The notes under the pieces: model-generated
Told to the model about the DNA's origin: nothing
The model's input: the letters and a program-made list of their open reading frames with translations, nothing else
Databases searched by the model: none
In this document: one piece after another, positions 38,101 through 47,100 of the stretch
Layout of the letters: each line of letters starts with the position of its first letter
Numbering within the stretch: the first letter of the stretch is position 1
From: Caprella mutica
Lineage: Eukaryota > Arthropoda > Malacostraca > Amphipoda > Caprellidae
Assembly (NCBI GenBank): GCA_947561585.1
Contig: CANNZV010000321.1
Coordinates: 62,001-126,000, forward strand
Length of the DNA stretch: 64,000 nt
Direction of reading: 5' to 3'
Position numbers and translations under genes: made by a program

Positions 38101-41100
38101 ACTAGGACTTCATTATATTGAAAGGGATCAGTTGCCGTCTACCACAGAAATCCAACCACTTCTTAAAATAGATTTTATATTATTTAAAGGTAGACGGACG
38201 AATGATAGACTCATTCGAAAACTGTTTGTCCTTGAAAAATCTCCTGATAAATGACAAGCCGTCAGGTGTAGCCGTTTCGGTAGACGGCCCGATGTTGTCT
38301 TGAATGGCAGAGACAAAATATTCTGTGGAAGAACAACTGGAGTATCTATCAACATCCGCATGATCTTGGGGAACCAAGGTTGTATGGGCCACACTGGCAC
38401 TATCATAAGTCCTGTTGATGATTCTTGGCTGAGTTTTTGAAGACATTTCATGATTATACTGAATGGAAGAAAGGCATAAAAGTTAGAAAATTTGGACCAA
38501 AAAGCAGAAAAGGCATCAATGGTAGTTGCGTTTGGATCTGGCTTCCAAGAAGCATAGACAGAATTTTTTGTATTCAATCTAGAGGCAAACAAATCAATAT
38601 CAAATGGTCCAAATTTTCTAACAAGATGATCATATACAGAGGATGAAATTTCCCATACAGTATTTTCATCAAATATTCTGCTAGCCTTATCAGCCAAAAT
38701 ATTTTCAGATTCTAATATATGTTCTGCCGATAGGAAATTTCCCCTTTCTATAGCCCAGAGCCAAATATCTCTAACAATTGGATGACATTGAATAGACTTT
38801 ATACCTCCTAACTTATTGATATAGGAAACAGCAGAAGTGTTATCAGATTTAATTCTAATATGCGTAGTTAATTCTTTATCCATGAAGCTTTTTAAACCAA
38901 ACAGAATTGATTTAATTCTAAAACGTTAATATGTAAATCTGCTTCAGTTTCAGTCCATTGTCCACCAGAGCTACTGCTGTTGAAAACGTAACCCCATCTT
39001 AATGTAGAGGCATCCGTTCTTAAAAATAAAGTAGGAGGAGGATTTCTTATTGGCTTAAAGCATATGTTCACATTATCAGACCACCAACGTATTTCATTCA
39101 TTGAGGCTTTACTTAACTTCATGAGAGCATCAAAATTACCTCTGGTTAACCGTAAGGCTTCTATTTTATATCGTTCAAGAAACCGGTGAAAAGCGCCCCA
39201 TATTGAACAGCAGGAAGACAAGATACGAGAACACCAATAAATTTGGCAACAAACCGAATTGTAAATAGCATTGGTTTGTTCAAAACTAGACACATATCCA
39301 CTATGTTCTTCCTTACAGTCATGGAAACTGAATCTAAAATAAACCCAAGGATGAAATACGCTGAGATGGTTCAAATGACGATTTTTTCTCATTGATAATG
39401 AAACCAGCATTACATAGGATTTCTTTAGTAGTATTAACATTAAGAAAACACTCCTCTTCGGTTCTACCCATAAGCCAGGAATCATCTAGATAATAGACAG
39501 AAATGAAACCTTCATTTCGCAGGTTTGAAAAAATAGGCTTCAACAGTTTAGTAAATATACGAGGAGCTGAACTTAAACCATTAGGTAAACAGGTATACTG
39601 ATAAAGTGAACTATTCCAGAAAAATTCTAGATTGGACGTGGATAATAACCGAATAATACGCATCTTTCAAATCTATAGAAGCCATAAAGCAATTCTCTTC
39701 GATTAAACCAAGAGCTGAATTGAGATTTTCCATTTTAAAGTGTTCATACCTTACATGTTTATTTAGAGGTCTTAGGTTAAGAATAATTCTAACACCACCA
39801 GTCTATTTAGGAGTAGGTAGGAAAAATTTGGCTAATAATTTCACTTTCACAATGATCCACCTCTTCAATAATTCCTTGGGAAATTTATTCTTTAATTTCG
39901 AAGTCAATCTTTTCCTTTTCACTAAGTGAACATTTAATAGGACTAGGAATTATTTGTTGAGAGAAATTTGAAGTAAATTCAATTTCTACGCCTCTTACAG
40001 TTTGGATAATGAAAGGATCACTAGTTAATTCTTCCCATAAATCAACATAAAAATTAATTCGGCCACCTATGAATTCATTACTCACGTTGTAAGAAGAGAC
40101 CGATTGTCCAAAGAAAGCCCCTCTACTGTTTGGAGGGGCCTGTCCTGTTTAAAGGTAAAGGCTTCTTGGTCTCAAACTTAGCGAACCCTGAGTTATTGAG
40201 GTGTTTCAAAAAACGTCCTCGAGTTCCTCTGCGGGAAATCCAACGTCCACGACTACCTCTTCTTCCTCTGAAACTTCCACGTGATTTGAAACGAAGGGTA
40301 TTGGAGACTTTATTAAGCTCAGAGACTTCTTTAATTTCGGAGTTCAAATTATCTCCGAACAAATTTGAACCAGAAAAGGATACACTCTCCCTGCATAGGC
40401 CAATCATATTCGGAGGTAGATCCTTCTTCAGTAAGTCTCGTCTTTTCTTCACCATACCGACATTAACAGATCCAAGGAAGAGCAAGCTATCAGAGAGCAT
40501 CGTCACAAGTTCATTAATATTCAATTTTGATGCATCATCTCTAGCTTCATGGAGTTTCTCCATAACTTTGACTACAGGTACAGCACTAGTGAGGAAATCA
40601 CGCTGAATTGCCTGCAAACCTGCATCATGTTGCTTAGTCGGAGAGGACAGGTTTTCCCAAACAGGATTGTTGATCTTAGGAGCCTCCAAAAACTTCGTAT
40701 TCTTTGGTCTTAGATAAGATTCAGTCTTCGCTTTCAGAGTATTTTTATTGGCTCACTCTTGAACAAATTTGTCGACCAAGGTAGCTAAGGGTATCCGGTA
40801 AATTCATCGCGGTAAATTCATCGCCGGTAAATTCATCGCCGTAAATTCATCGCATGGTAAATTCATCGCATGGTAAATTCATCGCATGGTAAATTCATCG
40901 CGTGGTAAATTCATCGCATAGTAAATTCATTGCATGGTAAATTCATCGCATGGTACATTATAAAATTAAATTGATAAACTTAAATATACTTTTTGCAAAT
41001 TATCGCGCCGACCTTACTTTCTTCTTCGCTGGATTAGGGTAACTTGTTTGTACGTATCTGTGCTGATAGTATATTTTAAATGATTGGATCTTAGTAATAG

Positions 41101-44100
41101 AATGTCATATAATTTTCGCATGTATATCATTCAATTAATATTTAATTTATAAAATATTTATTATGTGAGTATGCTTGCATTAATTTATTATTTTATAGTT
41201 ATGCATATTTTTCTTTAATTCAAATTTATAATATTTCTCAAATTACGTATTTGGGTAGCTACTCATAGTTTGAAGAACATAACTGTAAATGATACACCTC
41301 TTTGAAAATATGATCACCAAAGCATAATTGCCTCAGTAAATGGGAACCCGGTTTTTTAATTATTTAAGAGGTACTGATTACAATTTATCTTTTTAAAAGT
41401 AATTTAGATATATTTTTTGTGAAGTTGTAACAATAGAATTTATTCTTTAATATTAACGGTTTGCTCTAGCAACATATCCATATATTATTTCGTTGACCGA
41501 CAATTGGGCACAAGATAATTGGGTCCAGGATAATTAGGCCCCACGACAATTGGACCCCGGACAATTGAGCCCACAACAATTGGGCCTAAGGACCAATATA
41601 TTATTTGCCCATTTTTTCAGAGTCTACAGTATCAATTTAATTGAAGACCATTGCTACCGTAATAACTAGGGATGTGACAATATGCGTTTGATATAAAAAT
41701 GTAGTCCTGAGCATAATCAAAATATAGAATATTCCTAATATGAAAAAAACTTTCTTGTTATGAAACACATATATCTTTCAATAGAACATATCCTAGTTAC
41801 AGTACCTCTATAGTGAACTCCTGTATAATGGTTTTATTCTTTTATATTACTATAATTTTCTGTTCTGAGATCGGTCATGTAAGCAACATATTTCCTAGTT
41901 ACAGTACCTCTATAGTTAACTCCTGTATAGTGAATGAGTTAGGATGTAGCCAACAGAAAATAAGAATGTAGCTTTTAAGATGAAGAGACAATAGAAAATA
42001 AGAATGTGGGTATTTATAAAGAATGCCGTGTCCTTCCAAGACATGCTGAAATTATTGGAACATACTAGTCAAATTAAAGTTAATGTAAATTTGTTGAAAC
42101 CTGTTCAGTGTTCAATATAGAAGAGTTTCATAAATTAGTATTACAAAATGTATTTTCACAATCTCATTTTATCCCTACAACTCTTCAATTTTTCTTAGTT
42201 TAATGTAAAAAAAAAACTTTAAAATTCACATGACATGATTCAAGTTAATAAAAATTATTTAAATACTTCAAAGATTTTCCTTACACCGAAACATGAGATT
42301 AGTATACAAATGTGATTTAAAGGCTTGTTAATATACACCAAGTATATCAAACGAATTTAAAAACTACAAACATATTTTTGAGAATATAAAACATATTTCA
42401 AATATAATATTGTCACTACCCTAATAAAAACAAACTAACACTTCTTTATTGTGTCTTCTGCCCAATTTTTTCTGGGTTCAATTGTTTTGGAGCCCAATTG
42501 TCGTGAGCACAATTGTCCTTGGGACCAATTTTCCTGAGCCTCAATTGTGCTGGGCCCAATTGTCGGTGCGCCATATTGTTTGTAACTTTTCAATGTCTTT
42601 ATATAAAAAAAAATCATCTTCTATTTACCTTTCTATTTTTTGTATTATCTATGTACCTTCCCTTTATAGTTCATCGATGATTTATTATGCGATGAATTTA
42701 CCTGCGATGAAATTACCATGTGATGAATTTACCATGCGATGAATTTATCACGCGATGAATTTACCATGCGATGAATTTACCATGCGATGAATTTACCGCG
42801 ATGAATTTACTGCGATGAATTTACCCACGATGAATTTACACTGATCCGTAGCTAAGGACTGTATTATTTCTGGACCAACAGTGTCACCGGATGTAAAGTC
42901 CTTCACAATAGATTTAAACGTGTCTGTATCTCCACTATCTGAACCCACGCTGCAGTTTTCCTCCTCATAATCCATATTTTCAAATTCCATTTCCTCATCT
43001 TTCTGTTCGAAATAGCTTTGAAGCGTATCTTTTAGCGAGTTTTGTATGCCCTGAAAACCTTGCACCATAACATTAGCAAAATTAGCTAAAGTAGAAGGAC
43101 CAGGATTTACAGGATTTTGTGAGGTAGCAGAAGATTTCTTGCTGTGCTCAGACAGTTTTGGAGCATCAGAGGATGATTTCCCCTTAGTACCATTTTCCGA
43201 GGATTTCTCAGCATGAGGATCAGATTTCTTAGCAGTTTCCTATTTCTGCTTTGGAGCTTTATCACTCATAATTTTAGAGAAAATATCACAGTTATTCATA
43301 TCTGTAATAACTCAAAATAATTATAAACAATTATTTTCATTTAAAATTATTTTAGAAAATAAGAATAAAAAGACAATTTATTTTGAAACAAGTTGAACTC
43401 TAGTAGCTCAGTCACGAATGCCGGCTCCTGTAACTTTTTAAAAACTAAGCTCAAATTTTAATTAGCTCGGTCACAAGTGCCGGCAACTGAACATTTAAAA
43501 CTAAATTTCTATAGAATATTAGCTCGGTCACAAGTGCCGGGAACTGAACATTTAAAACTAAATTTCTATAGAATATTAGCTCGGTCACAAGTGCCGGCAA
43601 CTGAACATTTAAAACTAAATTTCTATAGAATATTAGCTCGGTCACAAGTGCCGGCAACTGAACATTTAAAACTAAATTTCTATAGAATATTAGCTCGGTC
43701 ACAAGTGCCGGCAACTGAACATTTAAAACTAAATTTCCATAGAATATTAGCTCGGTCACGAATGCCGGCAACTGAACATTTAAAACTAAATTTCTATAGA
43801 ATATTAGCTCGGTCACAAGTGCCGGGAACTGAACATTTAAAACTAAATTTCTATAGAATATTAGCTCGGTCACAAGTGCCGGCAACTGAACATTTAAAAC
43901 TAAATTTCTATAGAATATTAGCTCGGTCACAAGTGCCGGCAACTGAACATTTAAAACTAAATTTCCATAGAATATTAGCTCGGTCACGAATGCCGGCAAC
44001 TGAACATTTAAAACTAAATTTCTATAGAATATTAGCTCGGTCACAAGTGCCGGGAACTGAACATTTAAAACTAAATTTCTATAGAATATTAGCTCGGTCA

Positions 44101-47100
44101 CAAGTGCCGGGAACTGAACATTTAAAACTAAATTTCTATAGAATATTAGCTCGGTCACAAGTGCCGGCAACTGAACATTTAAAACTAAATTTCTATAGAA
44201 TATTAGCTCGGTCACAAGTGCCGGCAACTGAACATTTAAAACTAAATTTCCATAGAATATTAGCTCGGTCACGAATGCCGGCAACTGAACATTTTAGAAA
44301 CTAAATTTCCATAGAATATTAGCTCGGTCACGAATGCCGGCAACTGAACATTTTAAAACTAAATTTCTATAGAATATTAGCTCGGTCACGAATGCCGGCA
44401 ACTGAACATTTTAAAACTAAATTTCCATAGAATATTAGCTCGGTCACGAATGCCGGCAACTGAACATTTTAGAAACTAAATTTCCATAGAATATTAGCTC
44501 GGTCACGAATGCCGGCAACTGAACATTTTAAAACTAAATTTCCATAGAATATTAGCTCGGTCACGAATGCCGGCAACTGAACATTTTAGAAACTAAATTT
44601 CCATAGAATATTAGCTCGGTCACGAATGCCGGCAACTGAACATTTTAGAAACTAAATTTCCATAGAATATTAGCTCGGTCACGAATGCCGGCAACTGAAC
44701 ATTTTAGAAACTAAATTTCCATAGAATATTAGCTCGGTCACGAATGCCGGCAACTGAACATTTTAGAAACTAAATTTCCATAGAATATCAGCTCGGTCAC
44801 GAATACCGGCAATGAACATTTAAAATTTTAGTTCAATTAGGAAATTTAGTTTAGGTATACAAGGTCACGAATTCCTGTATAATCAGATCAATAGCACGAT
44901 CACGAATGCCGGCTTTGTTGATCCTCTTCAGAACCTGGTCACGAATGCCGGTCTGGAAACTACTATTTTCCAAAATAGGAATAAGGTAGTATTTGTTTGA
45001 TATCTAAATATTAAAGGGAATTTTTAATCTAAAGTTGAATACTTGTCGTGAAATGATATTCCACGTTAAATTTTATCGAATTTTACTGGATATATTTTAG
45101 TATCGACTTTTAGGATGTCTGTTTTTATGTATAGATGGCAACACCGGAGCAACACTATCCCCGTGAGCCGGCGTTTTTTTTTTAAACAGTTAGCCATTTC
45201 ACTTCAACGTGATAAGCTGTTTTTAATGCGTATACTGTGCCTATTTTGAGGATTTATTTATTCAGTGTTTTCATTTAATAGTATTATTTTGGGGCCATGT
45301 GTGGAGTTATATACCTATAAATATGTTTGGCGTCTTTTTCTAACTAATTAAGTAGTTTATTTGAATCGCCTTGGTATTGATACTATTTTGTATAGTATGG
45401 CTGCCTAGTCATTACAGCGAGTATGTGACACTAATTGTTGTGTGATTATCCGTGATGTAGGAGGCACTAAATTAATTTAGGAAAATATTGACTATGGGAA
45501 AGTGAAGTTTTTCTGGTTCATTATTTAGTTTCAATATATGGGTAAAATTCAGAATTCGGATCTAGGTTTTAAACTTTCAACCTTTCTATCTTTTGGGCAA
45601 GTTTTAATGCAAATGCTACCTGTTTTACATTTATTCATTTTAATTCCATAATGTGATGTGGCAGCCATGGGTAGTAAATTTAAATGCGATTCTATTTTAT
45701 CTGTTTAATTTAGGTAGGTATTTAGCTCTCCACTTAATTTGTATCTTTTCAGAAAGGGTAGCAGGTTCTATTCTAAACCCGCAGTGGTTAGTCTATTCTT
45801 AATGATTAATGTGATAATAATAGGCCCGCAGTGGCTGTAGTGTTAAATTCCTATCTGGTTTAGCAAAAGGTCTCTTGTGCAATATCTCATTCTCCCAGAC
45901 ACTCCCACAGTCCGTAAGTTTATAGATTTCATGGAATGGTTTCAATTGAGAATTTTCGTAGGATGGTTTTATTGAGAATATTAAAGAATTGTTTTATTGA
46001 GAATTTTAATGTAGTTATTTAGGACTTTTAATTTATTTTAGCTTGTATTCACAGGCACGGTGGAACTCCACTCGAACGAATAAAGATTTAAGCAGCCAGT
46101 CTTTTATTCCTTTCCTCGAGTGACAATACTAAAAATCTTTCATGGTGTATAAACAACTCCATACTAGTTCACTGAATTACCAGACACCATAGGATCGACA
46201 ATTACCTAAAAGTTCAGTTTTAATTGGATATAGCTAAAACTAATTGGTAAATAAGAAAAAACTACATAATAGGAACAAAAACTAAAAGTAAGTTTACTTC
46301 CCTGAGATAAGGTAGCACGCGCACGACACCCGTGATGTTAACAGCACAACAAACAACCGACAACTGACTAAGCATGGCACTCGCAGCAAGCAGATCGATT
46401 CTCATCTAGTCCCTTTCCCCAAAGATGAACAAGAATTTATGAATAACAATTAATGTTTTTGCTCAATTTCTTGTATATAAATTTCTTTATTATATTCTTC
46501 ATTCAGCACCAGACCTCCATAAGTGTGGATCACTACACTGACTACAGTCTCCAGCGGTGCCTAAATTCGAACAATTTGGAGGGGTGGGGGCAACTGTAAA
46601 CATTGTCGTACCTGTCTGATTTTCCGGCACAAACACCAAAATGAGCTCTTCTCAAGCTATATTCCTATTCTAAAAGATAATAAATCAGAGTTTATGAGTT
46701 TTTTGCCAAAATGTTGTAAAAATCACCAAAAATGTTACTTTTGCGATATCTGAATCGCTTGGGGGCAACTGTTAATCATGTCAGAATTCACTCAAATTTC
46801 AGTACACGTACCTTTACTTGCCATGTCAACTTTATATCACTATTCTATAAGTAATTTCCAAAATGCTGTTTTTTGCCCCCCCCCCCCCCTAATCTACAGG
46901 GTGAACAGAAAGTCCTTGGACCAACTTATAAGCAATTTATAATTACAGAAAAAAAAAATCTCATCAGAAAAGCACCAGAATGATAATCAGCTTAGAATAG
47001 AAAGAATAATTTCATTTATTATTTTTCAATAAGATTCCCTTTAATGTGAATAACTCTTTCAATTTCGTAAATTTTCTACCAAGGCACGGAGTTAATATTG

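Larger units (their letters stand above)
40123..43269 (-). pseudogene. DIRS gag, split by a foldback insertion
   Basis: The ATG at 43269 opens a Lys/Ser-rich frame with a premature TAG at codon 11. The frame then reads through an acidic stretch (FENMDYEEENCSVGSDSGDT) to 42857, where foldback element B interrupts it. On the other side the same frame resumes at 40789, meets one TGA after DKFVQE and continues to 40123. That second part holds NNPVWENLSS and DAGLQAIQRDFLTSAV, followed by an Arg/Gly-rich tail (SRGSFRGRRGSRGRW). Discounting the insertion and one copy of the target duplication leaves the frame unbroken at the join, so the insertion is later than the coding frame. An Arg/Gly-rich C-terminus is usual for DIRS gag-like proteins and probably binds RNA. 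Confidence 0.75.
36955..46452 (-). mobile_element. DIRS-order retrotransposon, decayed, reading on the minus strand
   Basis: The outer inverted repeats are about 88 bp: 37004-37092 and 46363-46452, sharing GGGGAAAGGGACTAGATGAG and TGCTTAGTCAGT. Beyond the tyrosine recombinase a further inverted pair (about 36955-37028 with 37163-37236) forms a stem of about 74 bp, and the GGGGAAAGGGACTA motif recurs in direct orientation at 37265. This corresponds to the internal complementary region that DIRS elements keep next to one terminus. Internal order in element orientation is leader with a 57-bp satellite, gag, RT, RNase H, tyrosine recombinase, which is the DIRS order. I see no methyltransferase domain. 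Length without later insertions is about 7.4 kb. Stops and frameshifts make it inactive. Confidence 0.85.

Noticed and set aside
40130..40606. 158-aa plus-strand frame
   Set aside because: Antisense shadow of DIRS gag.
43451..44304. Two opposite-strand open frames of about 275 aa with 19-residue repeats
   Set aside because: Product of the 57-bp satellite in the DIRS leader; simultaneous opening on both strands argues against coding.
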